From: an uncultured Spirochaetaceae bacterium
Lineage (GTDB): Bacteria > Spirochaetota > Spirochaetia > Sphaerochaetales > Sphaerochaetaceae
Assembly: GCA_944390725.1 (NCBI GenBank)
Contig: CALXQU010000009.1
Coordinates: 1 to 64,000, forward strand
Length of the DNA stretch: 64,000 nucleotides
Direction: 5' to 3'
Shown: in pieces, positions 1-8,110 of the stretch
Position numbering within the stretch: the stretch's first letter is position 1
How the letters are laid out: each line of letters begins with the position of its first letter
The notes under the pieces: model-generated
The model's database searches: none
Seen by the model: only the letters and a program-made list of their open reading frames with translations
What the model was told of the DNA's origin: nothing
Position numbers and translations under genes: made by a program

Positions 1-81
1 GTGCTCCTGCGGATCTTGAAAGAGGTTCTCGGCCTGATTAGGGATATAAAAGATCTCCGCCGTCCAAAAGCCAAAAGGTAA
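1..81 (+). CDS. 3' end of an unidentified gene (partial)
   Basis: An open frame enters from the left edge and stops at TAA 79-81, giving 26 visible residues rich in Lys, Arg and Leu and ending RRPKAKR. Nothing in so short a tail identifies a family. The reading frame could also be chance, since only 78 coding bases are visible. Confidence 0.3.
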   Translation: MLLRILKEVLGLIRDIKDLRRPKAKR

Positions 82-448
82 GCGGAGATTATACTCTTAA
101 TATCTGAGGCCGCCGTCTTGCTGGCGACTTCTTCTACCCCAATAATACGGCTAGAAGCTGCTATCAGTCAACGCAAATCACCTCGATGGCATTGCTAGAA
201 ATCAGATGATGAAATACACAAATTCTACACATACATCCTTGCTTTCCGCTTTCTGCAATGTCTTTTCCGAGGCTGTCAGAAAATTTACGGAAATATTTTT
301 CTGAACGCTATGTGTTTAGAAAAATCCGTGAAGTTTGCAGAATGCAACACCATTGCAGAAAAATGAAACACTACGTGTTTAATTTAATAGAATGTCGAAA
401 ATTAGCAGTGCTTGAACAAATGATGAGCTTCCATGATATTAAGAATCA
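82..448. other. AT-rich intergenic stretch
   Basis: No convincing gene. A short GC-rich inverted pair (gccgcc / ggcgac, near 111-127) may be a weak terminator for the gene entering from the left. A 69-codon frame at 258-467 has no ribosome site, is rich in Cys, His and Arg, and overlaps the next gene, so I do not call it. Confidence 0.4.
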
Positions 449-1375
449 ATGGAAGCACTTAGCATAAAACTTAGTAACCTTGAAAAACTTAGAAGATACC
501 TAGAGAAAACTATCCCTGATATATATGACAATGTGATTTCATCCAGGGTGATGCAAAGCTCAATATATAACCGATACATTGGTCTTTGTTATCGCATCCT
601 GAAGGATTCAGTAATTGCTGAAAACGGATTCTTGGAGTATGGGAGAATACAATCAGATTCAAGCAAGAGACTCTCACTGCCTGAGCCATCTGATTTCATT
701 AAGATCACTCATGATACTCTGGAGCGGATATCCTCAGGGCTAGATGAAGAGGCGCTTATATTCTTTTCTTCCTTCTACAGCAAGCTTCACAGGAAAAGCA
801 ACATGAGCTTTTCGACAGAGCTCTTTGCATACTCAATGCTCTTCTGGATTCTGCGAGGGAAAGGGAAAACAGTTTCACCCTACAAGGCTAAGAGAATTGC
901 GTTCATGTTTGTTCTTTCTCCGAATATCCTTCCATCCATCTACAGATGGCTTCATTCAGGAAAGCTGTCACCATTGAGCAATGCCGCAATCCAGAATCCA
1001 CGACTCAGCATGCTTATTACCCTTATTGCCAAGAACATTGATGAACTGGAAGAGACTAACAAGGAATTATCTTCATCACTTCTTATTTTTCTGGAAAGCA
1101 AAGGAGTAATTGCAAGAATAGCTGGTACTGATAAGTATATGATAGCCGTTGGCAGAGGAAGCCTTACAGATCTCTTCAATGCTTTCTATTCGTATTCATA
1201 TGAGATTGCAGAGAAGAAGATAATGTTTCCAAGAAAGGAGATCCTTTTTGATTTCATAGTCAAGAATGAGAAGCTCGAACGTTTCTCATCAGCGACTGTG
1301 AGCAAGATGTACAGTATCTATCAGGAGATCAACTGGCTTTTCTATAATCTTCCAGCTCCTGAGAAAGCAATTTAA
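449..1375 (+). CDS. Hypothetical island protein, 308 aa
   Basis: Not recognised. The protein is soluble-looking and helical, with many Leu, Ser and Lys residues, no signal peptide and no clear catalytic motif. It starts at ATG 449 without a strong ribosome site; an internal start is possible. It sits just ahead of an excisionase-like gene and a RepA/primase pair on the same strand. By position it is probably an accessory gene of the mobile element, but that is inference only. Confidence 0.6.
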   Translation: MEALSIKLSNLEKLRRYLEKTIPDIYDNVISSRVMQSSIYNRYIGLCYRILKDSVIAENGFLEYGRIQSDSSKRLSLPEPSDFIKITHDTLERISSGLDEEALIFFSSFYSKLHRKSNMSFSTELFAYSMLFWILRGKGKTVSPYKAKRIAFMFVLSPNILPSIYRWLHSGKLSPLSNAAIQNPRLSMLITLIAKNIDELEETNKELSSSLLIFLESKGVIARIAGTDKYMIAVGRGSLTDLFNAFYSYSYEIAEKKIMFPRKEILFDFIVKNEKLERFSSATVSKMYSIYQEINWLFYNLPAPEKAI

Positions 1376-1465
1376 CTGATTTTACTATTTTTATACCGAT
1401 ATCAGACTGCTAAATATGCATTCCTATTCTATGTTTTCCACATCAGATACATAGGAGGACACAGC

Positions 1466-1711
1466 ATGATGGGAATGAACATACCTTCCAATCAGAGTGC
1501 GGAATATCCTTCCGCAAGAGTATTCATGAATATCGATGAGCTATCTGCATATATCGGGCTTTCTAAGAGAGCCATATATCAGAGAGCTGCCAACAGGACG
1601 ATTCCATCTCAGAAGATCGGAGGACTTCTCCGTTTTGAGAAGAGCGAGATTGACAAGTGGCTGCGTTCCCAGAGCGTGACCGCTGATGAGTCGATAAAGA
1701 TGATGATGTGA
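1466..1711 (+). CDS. AlpA/excisionase-type helix-turn-helix protein
   Basis: An 81-residue DNA-binding protein of the MerR-like excisionase (HTH_17) type. The signature runs over about residues 22-66: MNIDELSAYIGLSKRAIYQ, then IPSQKIGG, then FEKSEIDKWLRS. This is the classic layout of a helix-turn-helix followed by a beta wing. A good ribosome site (AGGAGG, 7 nt before ATG 1466) supports the start. In mobile elements such proteins act as recombination directionality factors or as activators of element genes. Its position directly before a replication gene pair fits either role. Confidence 0.75.
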   Translation: MMGMNIPSNQSAEYPSARVFMNIDELSAYIGLSKRAIYQRAANRTIPSQKIGGLLRFEKSEIDKWLRSQSVTADESIKMMM

Positions 1712-1722
1712 AGGAGGTAAAA

Positions 1723-1818
1723 GGAAGAGCTGAATAATCCAGAGAAAAGGTTTTAAGATGCCGGCAGGGAGAGGTTAACCGCCAAGTATTCCACTCTCCC
1801 TGTCCTCTCAGCTTTTCC
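1723..1818 (+). promoter_or_regulatory. Nested hairpin leader before the RepA-like gene
   Basis: Two nested inverted repeats fill the gap between the excisionase-like gene and the RepA-like gene. The outer arms are GGAAGAGCTGA (1723-1733) and TCAGCTTTTCC (1808-1818), with one mismatch. The inner arms are CAGGGAGAG (1765-1773) and CTCTCCCTG (1794-1802), a perfect match. The downstream start codon at 1828 lacks an obvious ribosome site, so this fold could control its translation. The function is inferred. Confidence 0.45.
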
Positions 1819-1827
1819 CAGCAAGCA

Positions 1828-2952
1828 ATGCAAGGAAAAACCATTGATATCCATCTCATTCATGGTAATGAGTATTTCAAGAAGAAACAACCTCAGAAAT
1901 GGCTTATCAAGAACTGGATCCCGGAACGTGGTATAGGGATGCTTTACGGTGATTCTTCAACTGGCAAGACTTTCATAGCCATTGATCTGATGCTCTCTAT
2001 CTCAACAGGTCAGTCGAAGTGGTTTGGAAGCAGAATTGACGATGAAAGGCGTTCTGTTGTCTATCTCTGCGGAGAAGGTGCGGATGGCAATGCCCAGAGA
2101 ATCGGAGCATGGATAAAAGCAAAGAACAATGAAACAGAGGATACAGGGAACTTCTATGTCATTGAGGATGAGTTCAATCTCGATAACCCATTTAATGCAG
2201 ATGCGCTTATCAAAGCAATAAGATCCAAAGTTCATATAGCTCCGTCGTTCATTGTTATCGATACACTCAACTGTTATTTCTCAGGAAACGAGAATGATGC
2301 TACAAGTGCACGGCTTTTCAACTTCTCTTGTAAGAAACTAAGCAAGGAGTTCGACGCGTTTGTTCTCATCATCCATCACACAGGGAAGAACAGGGATTAT
2401 AAAGGTGAAGCAAGAGGCAGCAGTGCTTTCTTCGGAGCGATGGATACATCAATCTTCGCATCAATTGTAAGGGAGCATACCATCTCCCTGAAAGTTAACA
2501 AGCAGAAGAATGGAAAGATTCCTGAAGAGCTTCTTCTCTCTTCTGAGGTGATTACTCTAGATACATGGGATATGGATTCTGATAGCAGCTTTCCATCAAG
2601 TCTTATCTTCACGAGGGCAGAGAAATCCTTCTATGAGGGAATTGAGAAGGATAAGAAACTGCTGATCAGCTTCCTGAAAAAGACTGGAAAAGAAGAATTC
2701 TCTTTGAAAGAGACAAAAGAGGCAATGAAGGATCTCGGTTTCTCCGCAGATGCTATCTACAACACATTCAGCAGAGGACGGAGCAACTTTCTTTCAAGGC
2801 TTGTCAAAGCAGGAATTATAGATGAGGAGAAAGGAAATTACAGAGTCATCGATAGGGAGATTGCAAATGCAGTCAAAGAGATGTCGTCACTTACCTCCTC
2901 CCCTTTGGGGAGAGGTGTGACGACGTCAGAGTATGAGGGGGGTCTGATGTGA
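1828..2952 (+). CDS. RepA-like AAA ATPase (replicative helicase loader/helicase type)
   Basis: A 374-residue RecA-fold ATPase of the AAA_25/RepA type found in plasmids, phage satellites and integrative elements. Walker A is YGDSSTGKTF near residue 40. Walker B is the FIVIDTL segment near residue 145, followed by LIIHHTGKN near residue 178. The C-terminal third looks like a winged-helix region (KETKEAMKDLGFSADAIYN). The product would unwind or prime replication of the excised element together with the primase downstream, whose GTG start overlaps this stop. The start at ATG 1828 is uncertain because no ribosome site is visible. Confidence 0.78.
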   Translation: MQGKTIDIHLIHGNEYFKKKQPQKWLIKNWIPERGIGMLYGDSSTGKTFIAIDLMLSISTGQSKWFGSRIDDERRSVVYLCGEGADGNAQRIGAWIKAKNNETEDTGNFYVIEDEFNLDNPFNADALIKAIRSKVHIAPSFIVIDTLNCYFSGNENDATSARLFNFSCKKLSKEFDAFVLIIHHTGKNRDYKGEARGSSAFFGAMDTSIFASIVREHTISLKVNKQKNGKIPEELLLSSEVITLDTWDMDSDSSFPSSLIFTRAEKSFYEGIEKDKKLLISFLKKTGKEEFSLKETKEAMKDLGFSADAIYNTFSRGRSNFLSRLVKAGIIDEEKGNYRVIDREIANAVKEMSSLTSSPLGRGVTTSEYEGGLM

Positions 2953-3965
2953 CAGATTTCAAGGCTATCAATGCCTTCCTTTCAGATTATCTCTTCTCAT
3001 CTGGCAGACTCGACTTCCCCAGCGAGAATGACAGGATTAGATATCCACGAGGAATACACTGCTATGTGTATTGTCCGATCTGTGGAGCAAAGACCTCAAC
3101 TGAAATCATAAAGGGAACAAGGCGCTTCAAGAGCTGGCAATGCGATCATCTCTCAAGTTCAAGTCCTCTCGATTTATTCATGCTTGCTTCTGGCATTAAG
3201 GATACCTCGGAAGCAATAAGGCGAGTTGAAGAACTGAGAAGTGGAAAGAGCGTACCTTTTGAAGAAAAGCATCCGCTCAATCCATATCGGGATGATAAAT
3301 CAGAATCCCTTAGAATGATGAATCTCGAGCTTGTGGAAGAAGTCTTCAGCAATCGTGATGGTAATCTCACTGGAATCTATCTGAAGAAGAGGGGCATTGA
3401 TTTCAGGCTGCTTCCAGAAACAATTAGGAGCGATATTGCATATACGCCACGATTGGAGCAGATAAGCCAGGCTACAGGCAAAGTATTCCATGTATCAGGA
3501 GTAATCTTCAGGAATAGGTATCATGATGAGGTTTCATATACGCTCAGGAAGACTGACAAAGGATTCTATGTCAGTAATGGATTCAGAGTACTTCAGATAG
3601 GAAAGATTCTGCCGTTCGGATTAGCTGGAACAATTGATTCAAAGATAGTTGCTATCGCAGAAGGTTCTTTCGATAGTCTATCACTTTACGCAGTAGGATT
3701 GCCTGCTGTTTCCATTTCAGGTGTAGCAAATGCAAGAAAAGCCCCATTGTACCTTTCGTCTTGCTGCACTGACGTGGTACTTGCCCTTGATAATGATGAA
3801 GCTGGAATGGAGGCAACAGCAGAGCTTGGAGAAATCCTTAAAGAATCAAAGCGGAACTTTCACATTCTTAGGATAGAAGAGGGGAAGGATGTTAATGAGT
3901 GGATTCAGATAAATCCAAAGAGCCTTGAAGATGCTGTGAATAAGATTTTCAGGAGGTTGAAATGA
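2949..3965 (+). CDS. DnaG-like primase with CHC2 zinc finger and Toprim domain
   Basis: A 338-residue element-encoded primase. Residues about 36-73 carry a CHC2-like zinc site (CPIC then CDH). Residues about 230-300 form a Toprim fold, with the acidic motif IAEGSFDSLS and the later LALDNDEAGMEA, the conserved E and DxD residues that bind magnesium. It starts at GTG 2949, overlapping the RepA-like stop by four bases, which points to coupled translation. With the upstream ATPase it makes a compact replication module like those of phage satellites and integrative mobilizable elements. Confidence 0.8.
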   Translation: MTDFKAINAFLSDYLFSSGRLDFPSENDRIRYPRGIHCYVYCPICGAKTSTEIIKGTRRFKSWQCDHLSSSSPLDLFMLASGIKDTSEAIRRVEELRSGKSVPFEEKHPLNPYRDDKSESLRMMNLELVEEVFSNRDGNLTGIYLKKRGIDFRLLPETIRSDIAYTPRLEQISQATGKVFHVSGVIFRNRYHDEVSYTLRKTDKGFYVSNGFRVLQIGKILPFGLAGTIDSKIVAIAEGSFDSLSLYAVGLPAVSISGVANARKAPLYLSSCCTDVVLALDNDEAGMEATAELGEILKESKRNFHILRIEEGKDVNEWIQINPKSLEDAVNKIFRRLK

Positions 3966-4126
3966 GTAAAGAAGCTGTTGGAATCCGCATTGATGAGAAT
4001 CTCAAGGAGAAGCTTCAGGAGCTTGCAGACAGTGCGGGAGTATCCCTTTCTGCCTATGCCTCTGAAAAGCTTGAAGAGGCTGTCTCTGAAACAGAAAGAA
4101 TAGATCTTCTTGTCCGCAATATATGA
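3962..4126 (+). CDS. Small ribbon-helix-helix protein, 54 aa
   Basis: A short gene starting at ATG 3962 inside the end of the primase gene, with AGGAGG just upstream. The product begins MSKEAVGIRIDENLKEKLQE and continues LADSAGVSLSAYASEKLEEA, the beta strand and two helices of a CopG/Arc-type ribbon-helix-helix domain. Such proteins act as autorepressors, antitoxins or relaxosome accessory factors. The stop overlaps the start of the next gene (ATATGA), so the two are probably translated together. Confidence 0.65.
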   Translation: MSKEAVGIRIDENLKEKLQELADSAGVSLSAYASEKLEEAVSETERIDLLVRNI

Positions 4127-4386
4127 ACGCAATATATGAAGAGGTATTGAAGCTTGGCGACATGCTCTCTATCATCATGGGCTTCAATACGGATACATAT
4201 GCCACAATCCTCAGCCGTCTGAATGCTGGCCTCTCAGAGAACCAGATGAAGGAAAGCATGGAAAGACGCAAAGGTTCTCTCAATGGACTTAGAAAGTACA
4301 TAAGACAGATAAATGAACGTCTCAATGAAGGTGCGAATGTATGGAGTGGAGAGCCTGATATATCGGAACTGAAGAGCAATCAATGA
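4123..4386 (+). CDS. Hypothetical protein, 87 aa, partner of the ribbon-helix-helix gene
   Basis: Not recognised. The product is highly helical and charged (for example NQMKESMERRKGSLNGLRKYIRQINERL) with no Cys and no membrane segment. It is translationally coupled to the ribbon-helix-helix gene. The pair could be a partition, mobilization or toxin-antitoxin unit, but no motif decides between these. Confidence 0.5.
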   Translation: MNAIYEEVLKLGDMLSIIMGFNTDTYATILSRLNAGLSENQMKESMERRKGSLNGLRKYIRQINERLNEGANVWSGEPDISELKSNQ

Positions 4387-5061
4387 CATCTTTTCTTAGG
4401 TAAGCTGATAAATAGTGAATCATGTGTAAATGTTTACATTGGGCAAGATAAATAAGGAACGTTTACCTCGTTAAGTTTATTCTCATCAAAGCAAAGAATT
4501 ATCACGTGTACCTGTTTGGCTGTGGCCACGCTATAGGTACACACTGGAGAAGACGGAAGGTAAACGGTACATAGATGATTTTCTATTGGGGATCCCAGTC
4601 TTTTTAATTTTGGGCAAGGCAACCTTCTTATTGAAATATGGTCTCATAAGGCTAAGCTCTAATGAGAGGGAGGAATCTACATCACTGGATTTATATGATG
4701 AGACAGCTTTATCTCAAAGCATCATTATCGCATTATTGATATTGTTCAGGAGGTTATTGTGAAAAGGATATATCAGGGTCAGTTCAGATAATCAGAGCAC
4801 AGCCAGACAGGAAGAGGCTGGGGTTGAGCCATTCGGCTTTCTATAGGATGCTGACATAACATGTCAAGCAATAAGTTGTAAAAACTCATCAATATTCAGA
4901 ACCAAACATTAAGTAAAGGCGAAAAGAGTTATCAAAGATGAGCGCGTATGATAATATTTGGGCGAGAAGGAGAGTCCCCTGGATTTGTAAAATCACTGCA
5001 TCTAAACGGGTGCTTTTCTTTGGTGGTATCGACTTTTGTCTGTTGTCTGTAAGGGGATGTT
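4387..5061. other. Long intergenic region with palindromes ahead of hsdR
   Basis: No gene is supported in these 675 bases. Two structures stand out. One is a perfect inverted repeat TGTAAA-tg-TTTACA at 4425-4438. The other is a nested pair: GTGTACCT (4506-4513) with AGGTACAC (4535-4542), enclosing TGGC-tgtg-GCCA (4517-4528). Either could be a regulator site, a transfer origin or a replication origin of the element. The hsdR ribosome site (AAGGGGATGTT) lies at the end of the region. Confidence 0.5.
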
Positions 5062-8000
5062 ATGTCGGATGTTTTCAATGAGGCAGTCTTTGAGAATGCT
5101 TTAGTCCAATACCTTGTCGATGAGCTTGACTATACTCATGTGTTTGGCCCGAATGTGGATCGTGATTATAAGGATGTGCTTTATGAAGATGATTTATATT
5201 TTTCTCTTGAGCGGATTAATCCAAGTGTGTCTCGCGAGGCAATTGACACTGCGATTTTCACAATAAAGAACAGGCTCGCGGGAAATCTTATTCAGAGGAA
5301 TGAAACCTTTTTCGGGTATCTTCAGAATGGTATAACTGTCAGCATCATGGAGGATGGAAAGCCTTCGTACCCAATTGTAAAGCTTATTGATTATGACAAC
5401 ATTGAAAAGAATTCATTTGTTGTAGCCAATCAATGGACAATCATAGAGAAAGAACAGAAGCGTCCAGATGTCATCATCTTTGTCAATGGAATCCCTCTTG
5501 TTGTGATGGAACTTAAGTCCTGCACAAGAGAGCAGACAAGTTATTCAGATGCATATCTACAGCTTGAGAATTATAAGAGGGTAATCCCCTCCCTTTTCAA
5601 CTACAATGCATTCTGCATCATCAGCGATATGATTATCACTAAGGCGGGAACGATAACAGCCGATGAGAATCGATATTCACAATGGAAGACAATCGATGGA
5701 ACGCAGATAAATGACAATCCTGATTTTACTGTACTAATGAAAGGAATGCTAGAAAAAAACAGGTTTCTCGATATCATCAGGAACTTCATCCTTTTCCAGA
5801 AAGAGGAGAAAGGCGATATCAAGATCCTTGCTGCCTACCATCAATACCATGCAGTAAGAAAAGCTCTTACTTCAACTCTAAATGCTATCGGGAAATCCCG
5901 GAAAGGTGGTGTCTTCTGGCATACCCAGGGAAGCGGGAAATCGCTATCAATGGTTTTCCTCACCCACCTGCTTAGACAGGCATTGCCGAATCCGACAATA
6001 GTTGTGATAACAGATAGAAACGATCTTGATGATCAGCTTTACCTTCAGTTTGCAAAATGCAGTGATTTTCTTAGGACTGATCCTAAACAGGCGAATAGCA
6101 CAAAGGATCTTACTGAAACGCTTTCATCAACTTATTACGGCGGCATATATTTCACGACAATGCAGAAATTCGAGGAAGCTGAAGAACCTTTCTCTACGCG
6201 GGATGACATCATAGTTCTAACAGATGAAGCGCACCGAAGCCAGTATGGACTTGAAGAATGGTTTGATACAAAGACCATGAAAATGAGGAAAGGTTCTGCA
6301 AGAGTCATAAGGGATGCACTTCCAAACGCTACATATGTCGGCTTTACAGGTACTCCTATATCTGAAAAAGACAGGGACACTGAAGCCGTCTTCGGTAAAT
6401 GCATAGACATTTATGATATGACGCAATCTGTCATAGATGGAGCTACTCGTCCTGTCTATTACGAAAGCCGTGTCATGAATCTTAGTCTGAACAAAGATAT
6501 CCTCAACGACATTGACAATCTTCTGAAGGATTATGTTGCAGAGGAAGAACCTGAATATAAAGTCAATGCAGAGAAAACCAAGAAGGAAAATGCCACGATG
6601 GAAGCCCTTCTCAGTGCTCCAGAGACAATTCATACGTTAGCAAACGACATCATCACTCATTATGAAGCCAGAGAAGATATCCTTACTGGAAAAGCCATGA
6701 TAGTCGCTTATTCTAGGCCAATTGCAGTCCTTCTTTACCAGGAAATGATGAAACTACGGCCAGAATGGAAGGAAAAAGTCAAAGTCGTAATGACGCATGC
6801 TAACAACGATCCTCCAGAGTGGTATGAGATTCTCGGAACTGAATATACGAAGAAGGAGCTTGCGAAGAAATTCAAGGACAACGATGATCCAATGAAAATT
6901 GCCATAGTTGTTGATATGTGGCTAACAGGATTCGATATCCCATCTTTGGCCACGATGTATGTATTCAAGCCGATGGCAGGACATAATCTCATGCAGGCGA
7001 TAGCAAGAGTAAACAGAGTCTTCAGAGACAAGGAAGGTGGTCTAGTTGTTGACTATATCGGTATTGCAACGGCCCTAAAAGAGGCAATGAAGCAATATAC
7101 CAAGAGAGACCAGAAGAACTATGGCGATACTGATATTGCAAAGACAGCTCTTATTACCTTCAGAGATAAGCTTGAAGTCTGTCTAAGCCTTTTCCATGGT
7201 TTTGATATATCCCCATTCATTACAGGCTCTGATTATGATCGTGCGATGACTGTCACTAATGGGCTGAACTTCATACTTGGCAAAGAAAAGGAGAAGAAGA
7301 ATTTCCTTGATGCAGCTTATCAGTTAAGACAGGCTTCATCTCTCTGCAGGAGCTTGTTGGATAAGACAGAACGATATTATGCAAGCTTCTTTGAAACAAT
7401 AAGAGTTGCGGTTCATAAACTGGAGGATCCGACTGTAAAAACAGGAAAGAGCCTCAAGGAACTTTCTCACCAAATCAAGAAACTGTTAAATCAGTCCGTA
7501 ACAAGCAATGGTGTAATCAATGTTTTTGAAAACATAGATACAGAGTTTTCTATTTTCGATGACAAGTTCCTTAAAGAAGTGAGTGAGCTGAAGGAAAAGA
7601 ATATTGCTTCAGAGCTTTTGAGAAGATTGCTGCAGGATAAAGTTCACGACTATAAGCGTACTAACCTTGTTCAGGCGAAAGTCTTCTCTGAAAAGATGGA
7701 AGACATCATGAACAGATGGCGCAACATGCAGATTACCAATGCAGAGGTTATAGAAGAGCTTCTTAAGATAGCAGAGGAAATAAAAGCTGAAGCTACTAAG
7801 GCCAACGAACTTGGACTAACTGAAGAGGAAATGGCATTCTATGATGCGCTTTCAAAACCACAGGCTGTAAAGGATTTTTATCAGAATGATCAGCTTGTAG
7901 CTATGACTAAGGAACTGACGGAGAAACTCAGAAAAAGTCGCACCATTGATTGGAATAAGAAAGAACAGTCAAGAGCTGAAATGAGAGTTATGATTAAGCA

Positions 8001-8100
8001 CCTCCTAAGAAAGTATGACTACCCACCTAAGGAAGCTACAGAAGCTCTTAAGACAGTTCTTGAACAGTGTGAGCTCTGGACGGACAACCAGGCAGTTTGA
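5062..8100 (+). CDS. hsdR: Type I restriction enzyme R subunit (HsdR)
   Basis: The 1012-residue motor and nuclease subunit of a type I restriction-modification complex; it translocates and cuts unmethylated DNA. The N-terminal nuclease has PDVIIFVNG and VVMELKS near residues 135-155, the PD-ExK catalytic layout. The superfamily 2 helicase motor follows, with Walker A TQGSGKSLS near 292, DEAHRSQYG near 388, GFTGTPIS near 427, and LTGFDIPS and ARVNRVF near 620-653. A clear ribosome site precedes ATG 5062. It is followed after ten bases by hsdM. All key motifs appear intact, so the gene should be active. Confidence 0.96.
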   Translation: MSDVFNEAVFENALVQYLVDELDYTHVFGPNVDRDYKDVLYEDDLYFSLERINPSVSREAIDTAIFTIKNRLAGNLIQRNETFFGYLQNGITVSIMEDGKPSYPIVKLIDYDNIEKNSFVVANQWTIIEKEQKRPDVIIFVNGIPLVVMELKSCTREQTSYSDAYLQLENYKRVIPSLFNYNAFCIISDMIITKAGTITADENRYSQWKTIDGTQINDNPDFTVLMKGMLEKNRFLDIIRNFILFQKEEKGDIKILAAYHQYHAVRKALTSTLNAIGKSRKGGVFWHTQGSGKSLSMVFLTHLLRQALPNPTIVVITDRNDLDDQLYLQFAKCSDFLRTDPKQANSTKDLTETLSSTYYGGIYFTTMQKFEEAEEPFSTRDDIIVLTDEAHRSQYGLEEWFDTKTMKMRKGSARVIRDALPNATYVGFTGTPISEKDRDTEAVFGKCIDIYDMTQSVIDGATRPVYYESRVMNLSLNKDILNDIDNLLKDYVAEEEPEYKVNAEKTKKENATMEALLSAPETIHTLANDIITHYEAREDILTGKAMIVAYSRPIAVLLYQEMMKLRPEWKEKVKVVMTHANNDPPEWYEILGTEYTKKELAKKFKDNDDPMKIAIVVDMWLTGFDIPSLATMYVFKPMAGHNLMQAIARVNRVFRDKEGGLVVDYIGIATALKEAMKQYTKRDQKNYGDTDIAKTALITFRDKLEVCLSLFHGFDISPFITGSDYDRAMTVTNGLNFILGKEKEKKNFLDAAYQLRQASSLCRSLLDKTERYYASFFETIRVAVHKLEDPTVKTGKSLKELSHQIKKLLNQSVTSNGVINVFENIDTEFSIFDDKFLKEVSELKEKNIASELLRRLLQDKVHDYKRTNLVQAKVFSEKMEDIMNRWRNMQITNAEVIEELLKIAEEIKAEATKANELGLTEEEMAFYDALSKPQAVKDFYQNDQLVAMTKELTEKLRKSRTIDWNKKEQSRAEMRVMIKHLLRKYDYPPKEATEALKTVLEQCELWTDNQAV

Positions 8101-8110
8101 GAGGAAGAAA

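Noticed and set aside
258-467. 69-codon open frame before the 308-residue gene
   Set aside because: No ribosome site, unusual Cys/His/Arg-rich composition, and overlap with the better gene start at 449.
4434-4622. Minus-strand 62-codon frame in the intergenic region before hsdR
   Set aside because: It runs through palindromes, has no ribosome site and shows no protein-like pattern.
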